In this document: positions 26,631 to 37,669 of the stretch, one piece after another | Numbering within the stretch: position 1 is the stretch's first letter | How the letters are laid out: each line of letters begins with the position of its first letter | NCBI GenBank assembly: GCA_965153355.1 | Contig: OZ231127.1 | Location: forward strand, 77,686,001 to 77,750,000 | From: Flaccisagitta enflata | Taxonomy: Eukaryota > Chaetognatha > Sagittoidea > Aphragmophora | DNA length: 64,000 bases | Reading direction: 5' to 3' | Notes under the pieces: generated by a model | What the model saw: only the letters and a program-made list of their open reading frames with translations | What the model was told of the DNA's origin: nothing | Database searches by the model: none | Translations under genes and position numbers: made by a program

Positions 26631-26829
26631 TAACAATGATTTAACCGAGCTGTCAGGTATAGGTAGAACCCGCAATAGTTAACTTTAACAAGCTGGCTCA
26701 CTAATTTTGAAAACCCCTGTAGTTAACAACAGGAAATCAACAAGTTGAAACTAGTTTAAAATTCTAGAGAAAATATTATCTATTTTAGCTCATTTACAAA
26801 TGATTTGTAGTAGATTTATAGTAGATTTA

Positions 26830-27010
26830 TAGTTTCGCCCAGATATAACGGACCCAGGAGTAACGGAAAGCCGCCGTTAACAGAATAAAAAAATCTAGAT
26901 TCTTCAATCTTCATGTCAATTCTTTAAAATTTCTACGATGTCGATAACGAAAACTCGCCTACATAGTGGATGAAAGTTGTTGGTCCCTTAACATCATTCC
27001 AGATTTTCGC
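26830..27010. mobile_element. Pogo/Tigger-like terminal fragments
   Basis: CGCCCAGATATAACGGACC at the left and ATAGTGGATGAAAGTTGTTG/GTCCCTT at the right resemble the termini of the element at 49,211-50,658 and the fragment at 54,255-54,320. Confidence 0.4.
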
Positions 27011-27193
27011 TTTCGGTCCGCTACGTTAGTACAACTTAGCCGTACTGATAAAAGTCAGCGAAAGTTTCTCTCAACACAAAAATTTTCTCCTCGGAACAGA
27101 AGTTTATTTTTACTACAAACAGGGGATGCCACCTGTAACTCAATTAACGATATGTACGACTTCTGATGGCATTCTTGAACATATTCATCATGA

Positions 27194-27436
27194 TTATTTC
27201 ACGTAAGTGGCCTTAACCTGCAGATTATCGCCTACCAGAAATTGATAACCCTGTTGGTCTTTTGCATCAACTATTGAATTTTCACTATTGACATTAACAG
27301 GAGCCATGACACATACATCCTTAGCGTCTCCATCGACCCTCTCCATCACAGACACCATGTACAAAGGTGACATGTTCACAGAGGAACATCGTTCAGCACA
27401 AAAAACAACAGAAGGTAATAAGAAGTATTTTGCCAA
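27194..27436 (-). CDS. Possible exon, unrecognised
   Basis: Open for 80 codons from an ATG at 27,436, with balanced composition (VNMSPLYMVSVMERVDG, SIVDAKDQQGYQFLVGD). A possible donor lies at CTGCAG|GTTAAG near the end, and the upstream minus strand is pyrimidine-rich. No family is recognised and no partner exon was found, so this may be chance. Confidence 0.22.
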   Translation of the reverse strand: MAKYFLLPSVVFCAERCSSVNMSPLYMVSVMERVDGDAKDVCVMAPVNVNSENSIVDAKDQQGYQFLVGDNLQVKATYVK

Positions 27437-27718
27437 AATCTAAACACCGACAGTGGTCAAACACCATGAAATGATGATAGAGATTGTTACAGATGAACAA
27501 GCAAACAAATCAGTGAACCCATGAATTAACGGCCTGTTCCTGTGTGCAGATGATAGCGTTTAAACCTTCAAACAGCCCACTCAGTCGTCCCCGTTTGTTT
27601 GCCCACTCCACTCATTGGCTCTATTGGCTCTGCGGCGCTCTGCAGCACTATGCTCATTTCCGTCGCTTGCTTTATTCTCAGGCTTGTTCAATACACACTT
27701 TGTGGGTGGGTTGTAATT

Positions 27719-27822
27719 TATGAATGCGTTCATGCCATAAGTGTGATTAACGGGGATGATCGCTATTGTTTATGAATGCGTTCATGCCATAAGTGTGATT
27801 AACGGGGATGATCGCTATTGTT
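27719..27822 (+). repeat. 52-bp tandem duplication
   Basis: TATGAATGCGTTCATGCCAT through GATCGCTATTGTT occurs twice, head to tail, without change. Confidence 0.9.
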
Positions 27823-27879
27823 ATCGTGAATAGAAACACACCATTAAGGAGAAGAGAGATGCGGACTTATAACAACTGA

Positions 27880-28090
27880 TGCTGGGTCACAATATCGTTG
27901 TTGACGGTTGGGCAGGAGCGGCTAACCCCCATCCACATCCAACGCCCCACTCAACCCCCTTCCCAACACAGACATAGTCTGTCAGACATACGCAAATAGC
28001 TTCCAAAACGCTTATTTTCCCACTTTTCAACTCCTGCTGATGGACGGACAAAGCCTCTCATAGAGTTGCGTGTCTGCAACAAAAATCAGA
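27880..28090 (+). mobile_element. Family A, GTTGCG subtype
   Basis: GCTGGGTCACAATATCGTTG, GACGGTTGGGCAGGAGCGG, CCCCATCCACATCC, CTTATTTTCCCACTTTTC, GATGGACGGACAAAGCC, CTCATAGAG and the hairpin GTTGCGTGTCTGCAAC followed by AAAAATC. Same module order as 49.56-49.76 kb. Confidence 0.65.
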
Positions 28091-28124
28091 GAAGGGCAGA
28101 AAAGAGAGGGAGAATAAAAAGAGA

Positions 28125-28817
28125 ATAGTTGCAAAAGCGTTCGATGGTCAGCGGTACCCGTTGCCCCTATGTGAGTATATGTGAGTGTGTGTTGGTTAGA
28201 GGGGCAGCCGCCCCAAAGGGGCCGATGACCTATACTTTGTAAGTTCTGAAGGTCTAGGCTTGAATTTGAGCCATGAGGCTGTGATTTGAGCCATGAGGCT
28301 GTGATTTGAGCCTTGAGGGGATGATTTGAGCCTTGAGGGGATGATTTAAGCCTCAAGGCTGTGATTTCATCAAAGACGCTGGGATTTGAGGCTTTTGGCT
28401 GGGATTTGAGCCTCGGGGTTGGAATGTGAGCCTCTAGGCTGGAATGTGAGCCACGAGGCTGGAGTGTGAGCCTCGAGGCTGGAATGTGAGCCTCGAGGCT
28501 GGGATGTGAGCCTCGAGGCTGGGATGTGAGCCTCAAGGCTGAGATGTGAGCCTCGAGGCTGGGATGTCAGCCTCGAGGCTGTGATGTCAGCCTCAAGGCT
28601 GGGATGTCTGCCATGAGGCTGGGATGTCAGCCTCAAGGCTGGGATTTGAGCCTCGAGGTTGGGATTTGAGCCTTGAGGCTAGGATTTGGGCCTTGAGGCT
28701 GGGATTTGAGCCTCAAGACTAGGATATGAGCTTCGAAGGGGGTGGACGTATGAAGGAGGAGAAATTTGCCCTGTGTCAAAGCATAGGTCATCGGCTCCTT
28801 CGGGGCTGCTGCCCAAA
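28125..28817. mobile_element. Family B foldback element with 20-bp minisatellite
   Basis: The left end ATGGTCAGCGGTACCCGTTG is followed by the inner arm GGGGCAGCCGCCCCAAAGGG and CCGATGACCTATACTTTG. A long array of 20-bp units such as GCCTCGAGGCTGGGATGTGA lies at 28,250-28,740, followed by the complementary inner arm CAAAGCATAGGTCATCGGCT and CCTTCGGGGCTGCTGCCC. The minisatellite unit contains the palindrome GCCTCGAGGC. Repetitive minus-strand frames here are not genes. Confidence 0.75.
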
Positions 28818-29257
28818 AACAAAAGAAGGAAAAAAATGAAGGGAGAAAGGGAGAGAGGGAGAGTATTAGAATGGTCTGTTCGAATATCAAGTGATTCTAA
28901 AAGTAGCTTTGGATAATATACATCATATGTATAGTAGAGCAATCAAATCATTTTATTAGCAATCTTGACATTATATGTCCGTCAGTAAATCCAAAGTGTA
29001 TAATACGCTGATTCGGCAATTTAAATTCTTGGATTCTGTCATGTATCAGATGCTCGACCATTAAGACATGACACACTGAGTTGAATTTTCAAATCTTGCA
29101 GCCTTTTCATGATGGAACCCTCTGTCGCGGAGAAACCAGTGCAGTATTTGAGATTAAGCAATGTTTTTCTTAGTTTCTGAGTTTTCTTATTCCTCCAACT
29201 GGTTGACACTTTTGCCGCGTTGGTGAGAGACATCTTTTAGTATATCACTTACACATC
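28818..29257. other. No supported feature
   Basis: A 64-codon minus frame at 29,039-29,233 (contains NLKYCTGFSATEGSIMKRLQ) has ordinary composition, but no recognisable motif or splice context. Otherwise AT-rich. Confidence 0.3.
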
Positions 29258-30030
29258 TTTTTTAGTTGCGCAACTCTGTAACCGGTCATGCCCATTTGTG
29301 TTTGTCAGTCCATCCATTGGTCAGTTGGTCTGTATCACTGTTTTTTCGGCTTTTGCGGGTGGTTATTACATTACTGCTGCTGCCCAATTGCTTTGTTAAC
29401 CATTTTACGGACTGCCCCCGCCCACCCACATGCGACTTAGCCATGTATCCAGCTTAGTTATGATTGTATTTAGCATATATTTATGTCTTATATGTTTTTA
29501 GTTGCGTGCTTCGCGACTCTACACCCCGCTTTGTCTGTCCGTCGCTCGGTCAGTCCTGATTTTACTTTTTTGGCGTTTTTGAGAGTTTTGAGCTTGTTAC
29601 TCCTGCCCAAATGCCCCAGTGACCTTATCCATCACTGCCCCTGCCCACCCGCACGCGACTGGGGTAGCCGTGTATCCAGCCTTGTTTAGTTGCATGCACT
29701 CCGCTTTAGCCCGCTGTATCTGTTGGTCAGACTGTCACTTGGCTTTTTTTGGCATTTACGGGTGGTTTTTGCAATGAGCTCTTGCCCAAATGCTTGGGTT
29801 AGCCTATTCTTGATTGACCCTGCCCACCCGCACGCTACTTTGGCCGGCCTTAGTTCAAAACATGGTACTCTGCATTAACGGCAAATTTGAGTTCAAAGAA
29901 TTCATCCCCTGCAGAAACAGCTAAGTAAGAAAAACAAGGCCGGATACACGGCAATCCAGTTGCGGACAGTTGGGCCGGAGCAGTGATGCAAAAACCGCTC
30001 ACAACTAAACAAGGCCAGATACACAGCCAA
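29258..30030 (-). mobile_element. Cluster of four family A copies
   Basis: Reverse-orientation copies: 29,258-29,455 (hairpin AGTTGCGCAACT, end CATGTATCCAGCTTAG), 29,498-29,692 (hairpin AGTTGCGTGCTTCGCGACT, end CGTGTATCCAGCCTTGTT), 29,688-29,855 (degenerate start AGTTGCATGCACTCCGC) and a forward-oriented fragment at 29,935-30,030 (AACAAGGCCGGATACACGGC). They lie end to end. Confidence 0.65.
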
Positions 30031-30052
30031 CAATTCACCCAAGGATTGCACA

Positions 30053-30570
30053 TGATCAGCGGTACCTAATGACCTGCTTGGAGTGATCAGCTGAAGAAGT
30101 GGAGTGACAGCAGGGCAGGGGCCCCAAAGGGCCAATGTCTTGTAGGACACAGGGGTGAATTTCCCTATGACCATTTGTCCTGAAGGGTGGGATTTCAGGC
30201 TTGAAAGGGCAAATTTGAGGCCCAATAGGGCATATTCCAGGCCGGAAAGGGCTTTTTACACCCTGGTATGGTTTGTTTATAGTCTTAGAGGGCTCAGTTT
30301 GGGCTAAAGAGCGCTGATTTTGGGCCTAATAAGGCTGATTTTGGATCTGAGAGAGCCAATTTTGCATCTGAGATCGTGAGAGAGCCAATTTTGGACCTAA
30401 GAGAGGAGATTTTAGGGCTGAGAGGGTTCATTTGGGCCTCTTAGACCAGATTTCAGGACTGAGAGCCCCCCGGGGGGGACATACAGACATACGGACAGAC
30501 GGACATACGGAAATTCACCCCTGTGTCCTACAGGACATCAGCTCTTTGGGGCCGCTGCCCAAAAAATACT
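30053..30570. mobile_element. Family B foldback element with about 21-bp minisatellite
   Basis: Left: GATCAGCGGTACCTAATGAC, GCAGGGCAGGGGCCCCAAAG, TTGTAGGACACAGGGGTGAA. Right: the complement, TTCACCCCTGTGTCCTACAG and CTCTTTGGGGCCGCTGCCC. Between them is an irregular array of GGCCTGAGAGGGCTGATTTT-like units at 30,180-30,475. Confidence 0.7.
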
Positions 30571-30824
30571 CGCCGTGGTGGGCAGGGGCAGGAAAGCGGG
30601 CATGCAGGGGCAGGGCCATAATGCTCAGAAATCAGAATTGTAGCGGATTTTGCATTGCTTACCTGTTGCTTAGCCAGTGACTAAAAATGTGAGATGGACC
30701 AATGGACCAACGGACCAACAGACAGATGGACTGACTGACATGGCAAGGAGTAGAGTTTCGTGGCCCAATAAAAATGTTGTGATCTGTGACCAGAAGTAGA
30801 AACACCCCCTAAGTTAGGATCTGG

Positions 30825-31610
30825 TGGTGAGAGGGGCAGTAGCCCTAATTGGCTTGATTTTGAGCATGAAGGCTTGGGTCGAAGCATCAAAGGTGGAATC
30901 AGAGCTTAGATGGTGGGATTTGAGCTTCAAGACAAGGTTCTAGTCTTGTGGCTGGGATTTGAGTCTTGTAGCAAGAAACTGAGCCTCGAGGCTGTAATTT
31001 AAGCCTTGAGGCAAGGATATGAACCTTGAGGCAGGAATTTGAACCTCAAGGTGAGGATTTTAGCTTTGGCTTGAACCTTGAGATGAGTATTTGCGCCTCA
31101 AGGTGAATTTCAGAGTCTCGAGGAATGGATTTGAGCCTCAAAGTGGGGATTTGTGCCTCAAGGTGGTGATTTGAGCCTTTTGGCAAGGGAGTAAGCCTCA
31201 TGGCTGGGATGTGAGCCTTGAGGCTGGAGTTTGAGCCTTGAAACTGGGATTTGAGCCTCAAGGATAGGATTTGAACCTTGAGGCTGGGATTTGAGCGTCG
31301 GGACTGAAATTTGAGTCTCGAGACTGGAGTTTGAGTTTCGAGACTTGAGTCTTGAGACTGGAATTTGAGTCTTGAGGCAGGGAGTTGAGCCTCATGGCTG
31401 GAATTAGAATCTTGAGGCCAGGATTTAAGTCTCAATGCTGGTGCAGTTGATTTGAATCTTAATCTGCCGGATTTCAAGGGACTAAAAATCTTAGTCCCCT
31501 GCACGTGACTCTACACCTTGCTCTGTCAGTTGGTCTGTGCTGGAATTTCAGCTTCAAAGAGGGTGAAGAAAGGAGGTTGAGAAGGATAGATTTTTCCGTA
31601 TATGAAAGCA
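30825..31610. mobile_element. Family B-type minisatellite block
   Basis: GAGAGGGGCAGTAGCCCTAA opens the block. A long degenerate array of GCCTTGAGGCTGGGATTTGA-like units runs to about 31,450, and TATGAAAGCATAGGTGATAC closes it. A family A start (AGTCCCCTGCACGTGACT, CTACACCTTGCTCTGTC) is embedded at 31,490-31,540. Confidence 0.55.
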
Positions 31611-32039
31611 TAGGTGATACCTTTTAAGTCCCATACAACAAGAGCCGAGTATTGATTTTTTTTTAAATGAAATGTAACAAATGTCCTCTACATAGGAACA
31701 ACGATCTGATGAGACCAAACTAAAAATGAAAATGATTGACATAAAATGAAATATATAAAAAAATGGATGACACAGAATGAGATTGAAAAAAAATCAATAA
31801 TACAAAAGAAATTAAAAAAAGATTTTAAAAGTAGTTATTACTGTTTTCCTTCTTTTTTGGCAAGCTCTGCGACAGAGGGTTTAGGAAACTCACAATAGTC
31901 AGCTTTGTGCTGTGAGATATGTTTACGGCGATATACAAAATGAGCTATTGATCATGGTGGTGAGATGAAAATAACCAAGTTTGACTCAGCGTAGTGTATA
32001 ACAGCCCTTGTCTCCCAACGCAAAAAAAAAAACACCTTC

Positions 32040-32140
32040 ACGACTACTTTAAGATGGACCGATGGACCGAAGAACTGACGCGACCGACCAACGGACGGAC
32101 CAAAAAGTGGCTTTTTCAAGTCGCATAGCAGTAACTAAAA
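32040..32140 (+). mobile_element. Family A end fragment
   Basis: GATGGACCGATGGACCGA, ACCAACGGACGGACC and a degraded hairpin AGTCGCATAGCAGTAACT followed by AAAAACG. Confidence 0.5.
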
Positions 32141-32600
32141 ACGCCTATCCAATCCAGTTGCAGTTTCATCGATTATTAACATCAAGCAATCGGAGGCTGC
32201 AAATAGAATTTACGACGACAACCGCAAATTCAATGGACTGAAGGTTTATGGAGAATTTGAGGAGTGCAAGTCACCACAGGCGATTAGAGGTTGGAAATCA
32301 TAGTTTTCATTTCATTATGAATTCAACAATCACCAAGGTAGACGAGTTTATAGACCAACTCGCGATCTGGTAATTAATTCATAATATGTGAACTAAGGTT
32401 TAAAGTATATCACAATCCAACTCAGGAGGAGAGTTATCTGAAGAAGCTTCAAGAAGGTCGTGTTGGACCTCTACGGAACTGTGCCACGTCATCTTGGAAA
32501 AGATACCAGGTCCTAACATTTCTTTACCTAACATTCAGGAACACCTGTAACGTCAAGATACATCTTAAGCATCTCCTACCCTTGACTGTGTGGTGTATCT
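32139..32600 (+). pseudogene. Coding-like remnant, two open segments
   Basis: At 32,139-32,303 one frame encodes a non-repetitive peptide including KQSEAANRIYDDNRKFNGLK and VYGEFEECKSPQAIRG, then a TAG. A possible acceptor is AATCCAG at 32,157. At about 32,375-32,609 another frame encodes KVYHNPTQEESYLKKLQEGR and VGPLRNCATSSWKRYQ, with possible acceptor CCAACTCAG and donor TACCAG|GTCC. The composition looks like real protein, but the segments are in different frames, the splice sites are weak and I recognise no family. It could be two exons of an unknown gene or a decayed gene. Confidence 0.3.
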
Positions 32601-32634
32601 GCATGTAATGAGAGCATTAGCGCTATCGCTCAAT

Positions 32635-33590
32635 AACCAGTAATGGCGGCTGTCGCCGTGAGGAAAAAAGTCGTAAGCATTGGTCACTTTTCGCCTAGCC
32701 ATTGTGAGTCGGTCTTCAGTCTCTGCAATCTTTTTCTTTTTTGTTAGATCAAATCAAGAGCAATTGTATGTATTGATTGCACTGAAAATCAGAGAAAAAT
32801 AGGACTAAGCCAATTAAGCTAGATGAGCGGAAGTATTTAAAAAAATTAAACCAGACAACCAGCTCTGCTTATTGCTATGCTTTCTTGCATGCTCAAATCA
32901 AAACATTAACTTATTCATCCTATTAAAGATCAAAGAAAAAAAGCAAGATAAATGAGCTGAATGAGCTAAAATATTTGAGAACACCCTCACAGATGAGCCA
33001 CTTTGCTCACTGACATGCTTTCTTGTATTTGCTTGCTCAAAAATGTATGAAAATATTTTTTTTTTATCGCATTTGAAATCAAAAAGAAAAGACTGAGCTA
33101 AGTGAGCTAAATAAGCTAAATGCTCAAAAGCGCCATCACCGATGAGCAGCTTCGTCATAAACATGTTTTCTTGTATTTGCATGCTCAAACTAACACATAG
33201 ACACTTCTTTATTGATCCTATACAAAATTATTAAAAATTGAAAAAAACTCAATTTGAATCTTTCATAATTAAATCTTTAAGAAATCATAAAGCAAAAAAT
33301 ATTTGTCGTAGAGCATTCTGCTTGGCGTCAAATGAAAGATTTAATTTACGTAATTTAATTTGATTTGATTCAAGAGATTTAATTTAATTTGATTTAATTT
33401 AAATTAATTTAATTCAAGAAATTTAATTTAATTTAATTTAATTCAAGAGATCAAATTTACTTACCCTATCAATTTCGTTTGAGGGACCGATCAGGCGGTC
33501 AAAAGCCTGAACTTTCCTATAAGAAAATGAAAACCATGTTTTTTTTGAATATGTCAAAAAGTCGAAGACTGACTTCGACTTTTTTCCTGA
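32635..33590 (+). repeat. Duplicated block Y, copy 1
   Basis: Starts ACCAGTAATGGCGGCTGTCG and ends GAAGACTGACTTCGACTTTT. The same modules in the same order lie at 46,721-47,537. Inside are three or four degenerate repeats of roughly 130-150 bp, each with GAGCTAAATGAGCTAAA, a GATGAGC module and ATGCTTTCTTGTATTTGCAT. No coding is seen. Confidence 0.85.
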
Positions 33591-33592
33591 TT

Positions 33593-33785
33593 AGTCGCGT
33601 GCTACTTGACTCTACATCTTGGTCCGTGGGTCCGTCAGTCCGTTTGTCTGTTGGTTACACATCACTTTTTTGGGTTTTTGAGGTCTTTGGCCTCAATGCT
33701 ACTCGCTTCTCCTTCAAGTGGCCTTAAATATGGCCCTGTCCATCCACAAGCGACTGGGGTAGCCGTATATCCGGCCTTGTTTCAC
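33593..33785 (-). mobile_element. Family A element, reverse orientation
   Basis: AGTCGCGTGCTACTTGACT, CTACATCTTGGTCCGTGG, TGTCCATCCACAAGCGACTG, GGGTAGCCGTATATCCGGCC and TTGTTTCAC. The start hairpin is partly degraded; the other end is typical. Confidence 0.7.
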
Positions 33786-34572
33786 TCGCCAATGCTTCTT
33801 TTGTCAGTAGATGCCGCGCGTTGTGAATCCAAGTGATATTATTGCTTTGTTTGAATATCACATTTGACTGAAAGAAACAGACAAAGACAGACATTGATTG
33901 GCCTATAGAGACAGACACAGACAGGCAGACAGAAGAACCTAAGTGTTTTCTCGTATGCTTATTGTCTTTTTTTTTTACTTTTTTCAAACTAAATAAAATT
34001 CGTTATCATACAACCTTGTGTCCAAAAATTCCATTTATTTTAGCCTCAAGTAGGTTCGTAGGCAGTTAGGTTTCGTGGGATGACATTGGAACTAAATGGA
34101 AGGCTGGTATTACTGAGGCTATTGACAGGCTAGCAGTAGGGAGCATAATTATGAGCCAGAGAGTCGGACTTCAGATATGCATCAGGCACAGATCGCAGAA
34201 GGTGCAAAAGCCAAAATACAAGCCGTTTGTCCTAAATTTGTGGGAGAGCGCAAATTGCTAATTTGTATAAAGTCGCAAATTTCAAAACTATGATAACGAA
34301 TGCATCGCATTGCAATGAGGGCATAAAATTTTATACAGGATAGGGATTAATCTTTTATGGATATATCAGGAAGCGATAAGGGCGCATGGATTACTTTTTT
34401 TGAATCTCATTTCGAATTTTGCGCAGGAAGCAGACCAATTCCATAAGATTTATCATAATAATTCTGTCTGGCTTACGAGACACGGTATGAGGAAAAGTTA
34501 ATGTAACTGATTTTCTTTTATTTTTGTCTCATTTTCTGGGACCAAGGACCCGGCGAAGGTAGTAATTGCTCG
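33786..34572. other. No feature recognised
   Basis: Apart from an ACAGACAG-rich patch near 33,875-33,935, I see no exon, tandem array or inverted repeat. Confidence 0.4.
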
Positions 34573-35771
34573 TGCTCTGTTATAACGGTAGTAGAGTTGA
34601 AAAGCCAAACCATTGTAGGTCCTAGGAATAGTGCGGGTATTCAACTAGTGTTCCACGCCACCCTGCTTCATTTACTGCTTTCTAGATCTATCAAATTCTA
34701 AATGATTCTCATGGCACAACGTTTAGTTTCTATTTTCTTGCCGTTTGTTTCAACAGATATTATTCAACTCATTTAATCTTCTCCAGTATACAACAAATAA
34801 ACAAATAACCACATTAATATAAGCAATCGATTTTACGGAACATATCCAAGCACAAAATATTTTTGTAAACTGTGTTTAAAATTGGGAGCGCTATTAACGA
34901 TAACCAATCGCTTATAAAACAATTTATCCAAAGGAACTCACCAGACATATCCAATAAACTGTACGGATTTATAAATCACCCAAATTAAAGAAAGAAGTGA
35001 ATTATCTTATTATCAAAATTGCGCAACATTTTGTTAAAATAATAACACGAAAAACAAAAACGAAATTCAATAAGAATTAGAAAAACAACGACCACGACAA
35101 CAAGAACCAAAACAAAACGAAAACGTCACCGTCAACAAAAACAACAATAAAAACAACAACAAAAACAACAACAACAACAAAAGCAACAACAACAAAAACA
35201 ACAACAACAACAACAAAAACAAAAACAACAAAAACAAAAACAAAAACAAAAACAAAAACAAAAACAAAAACAAAAACAAAAACAAAAACAAAAACAACCA
35301 CAACCACAACCACAACCACAACAACAACAACAACAACAATGTCAACTCAACGGAATTACTGCCTCCTCCTAGCTCATAATTTCTGATCAACGTGTTTGAT
35401 TTACGTCAAGTACATATCCAAAACACATAAACACTTACTCTCACCAGCGCATTCGTAAATATACACGCATACATGGGCGCACTCACACAGCGCCAATACA
35501 CGCATACGCACACACACGCGCGCGCGTAATTAATTTGCGTGTGCGTGCGCGACGTTGTCATGCGCGAGAGAATTAATCACGCCTGAGTCTCTTGAGATAA
35601 TTTAAAAGTGAGTGGACAGAAAATCAATCGAGTTTTAATCGGAATTCCGATTTTTGATGAAAAAAGAAAAAGAAATAACAATTGAAAAAAAAGAAAAGAA
35701 AAGAAAAGAAAAAGAAATAGAAATTGAAAAATAAAAATAAAAGAAAACAAACAAAAAACAGAGGTATGATG
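34573..35771 (+). repeat. Duplicated block Z, copy 1 (left of the 6.4-kb insertion)
   Basis: Matches 50,710-52,658 in the same orientation with many substitutions and small indels: CATTTACTGCTTTCTAGATC, GATAACCAATCGCTTATAAA, a CAA-rich tract at 35,130-35,340, TTAATTTGCGTGTGCGTGCG and a GAAAAAGAAA tract. Copy 1 lacks the 620-bp MITE present in copy 2. The match resumes at 42,162 after the inserted element. Confidence 0.88.
35768..35771 (+). repeat. Target-site duplication GATG, left
   Basis: GATG directly precedes the inverted-repeat terminus CACTGCTC. The same GATG follows the other terminus at 42,162-42,165, and occurs once at the uninterrupted paralogous site 52,655-52,658. Confidence 0.75.
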
Positions 35772-37214
35772 CACTGCTCCGTATCTCCACCGTGTACTTC
35801 AAACTAGGAGAACTGCCACTTTTATGACGGTTTCTGGTGGTCCAGCCCATGTATCCATGGCAAATGATGCAAAAATTCCCAGAGCGCTTTTTGAAATAAC
35901 ACACCTTTATGAAATACAGGTCATTGAACATATTTTTTTGACAATCCACCTTGTTTTGCTTGTAACTTTTAAACGAATCGAGCTAAAAATGCCAGATTGG
36001 TCCCATTTTAAAGATCTTTTCAAGATCTTTCCACCTGTCACCAATTTTTTGTAAATCCGTCCAAAAATAACTGAGATATAACCTGTCAAACATGAGCAAT
36101 TTCATGGGGATTTTGGACAATTTTCCAGGTTATGGAATTTTTCCTATTTTTGGGACAATTTACTTGTTTTGCTTGTAACTTTTAAACGAATCAAGCTAGA
36201 AATGCCAGATTGGTCCCATTTTAAAGATTTTTTGAAGCTCTTTCAAACCGTCACAAATTTTTTGTGAATCCGTTAAAAAATGACTTAGTTATGACTTGTC
36301 AAACACGAGCAATTTCATAGTGATCTGGAGCAATTTTCCCACCACCTTTTTTGCAGTCTGATTTCAACTTTAGATACCTCCTTGGGTCCTCACATCTGTA
36401 AAGGAGCTGTTATGTGTATGTCATACCATTTGTTGGTCTGTCAGTCTGTCTGTTGGCCTTTCAATCTGAAACCCTTGTCATGTTTTAAGACTCAAGGCCT
36501 TGATTATGGCCTCACAGCTCTCACTGTATGGATCCGAGCCTTAAGACAAGGGCTTCAGGATTGAAATCTGGTCTTAAGGCAAAATCTTTGTAAGTGGGTG
36601 GAAGCAGGGCAGGGGATTAGGCCTCGAGGCTGGGGTTTGGGCACAGAGGCTGGGATTTAAGCCTAGAGGCTGGAGTTTTGGCATAAAGACTGGGGTTTGG
36701 GCCTCCAGGCTGAGGTATAGGCCTCATGGCTGGGGTTTGGGCTTCAAGGCTGACATTAGGGCCTTGAGGCTGAGATTTAGGCCTCCAGGCTGATATTTGG
36801 GCCTCAAGGCTGAGATTTGGGCCTGAAGACTGAGATTTCAGCTCTAAGGCTAGGATTTGGGGGTGGACGTATGGAGGAGAAGGGGGAGGAGAAAATTCTA
36901 TTTTTTATAGCTTATATAGGGGGTGCTATTTATTCCATCGCCATACCGGGTACTACCTAGGAAATAAATATATGGACAGTTGGAAAAAAGTTAGCCTTTT
37001 CACTTACTAAAAGAAGTCAATGCCCAAATGAAAAAAAATTTTAGTCATTATGTGGTATTTTGATCTATCAAGTGCTTCTGTTTCAACTTTCCATGGGATT
37101 GGTCAATGATTTTTCAATCTGAATCAGTAAAGCCTTTGCTTCTCAAAAAGCAACAAAAAATCATTGAATCACTTTTGTTTTCTTTTATCATCAGATAATT
37201 TCAGAGCATTATGT

Positions 37215-37545
37215 GTTAAAAAATGACTTAGTTATGACTTGTCAAACACGAGCAATTTCATAGTGATCTGGAGCAATTTTCCCACCACCTTTTTTGCAGT
37301 CTGATTTCGACTTTAGATACCTCCTTGGCTCCTCACATCTGTATAAGAGCTGTTATGTGTATGTCAGTCCAACTGTCAGTCTGTCAGTCTGTCAGTCTGT
37401 CTGTTGGCCTTTCAATCTGTGACCCTTATGTTTAAGGCATTGATTATGGCCTCACTGTAAGGATATGAGCCTAAAGACACGGGCTTCAGGATTGAAATCT
37501 GGTCTTTAAGCAAAATCTTTGTAAATGAGAGGAAGCATTATATCA
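37215..37545 (+). repeat. Internal direct duplication of 36,275-36,600
   Basis: TTAAAAAATGACTTAGTTAT, ATAGTGATCTGGAGCAATTT, CCTCACATCTGTATAAGAGC, TGTTGGCCTTTCAATCTG and GGATTGAAATCTGGTCTT repeat a stretch of the left arm. It has no partner on the right side, so it breaks the symmetry of the element. Confidence 0.8.
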
Positions 37546-37669
37546 TTATATTAAAACTGAAAAAAATCTATAGGCTCTATGGGGTTTGAGGTTTAATCTC
37601 CTATTCTTTTGATATACTCTTAGTTTCCACAAAATCAAGGCTAAGACGCGATAGCAGTCCAAAGGTAGT

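Noticed and set aside
35067-35390. Leu/Phe/Val-rich minus frames that mimic membrane segments
   Set aside because: Translation of CAA/AAACAA repeats; the same artefact occurs at 51.8-52.3, 52.8-53.2 and 60.3-60.6 kb.
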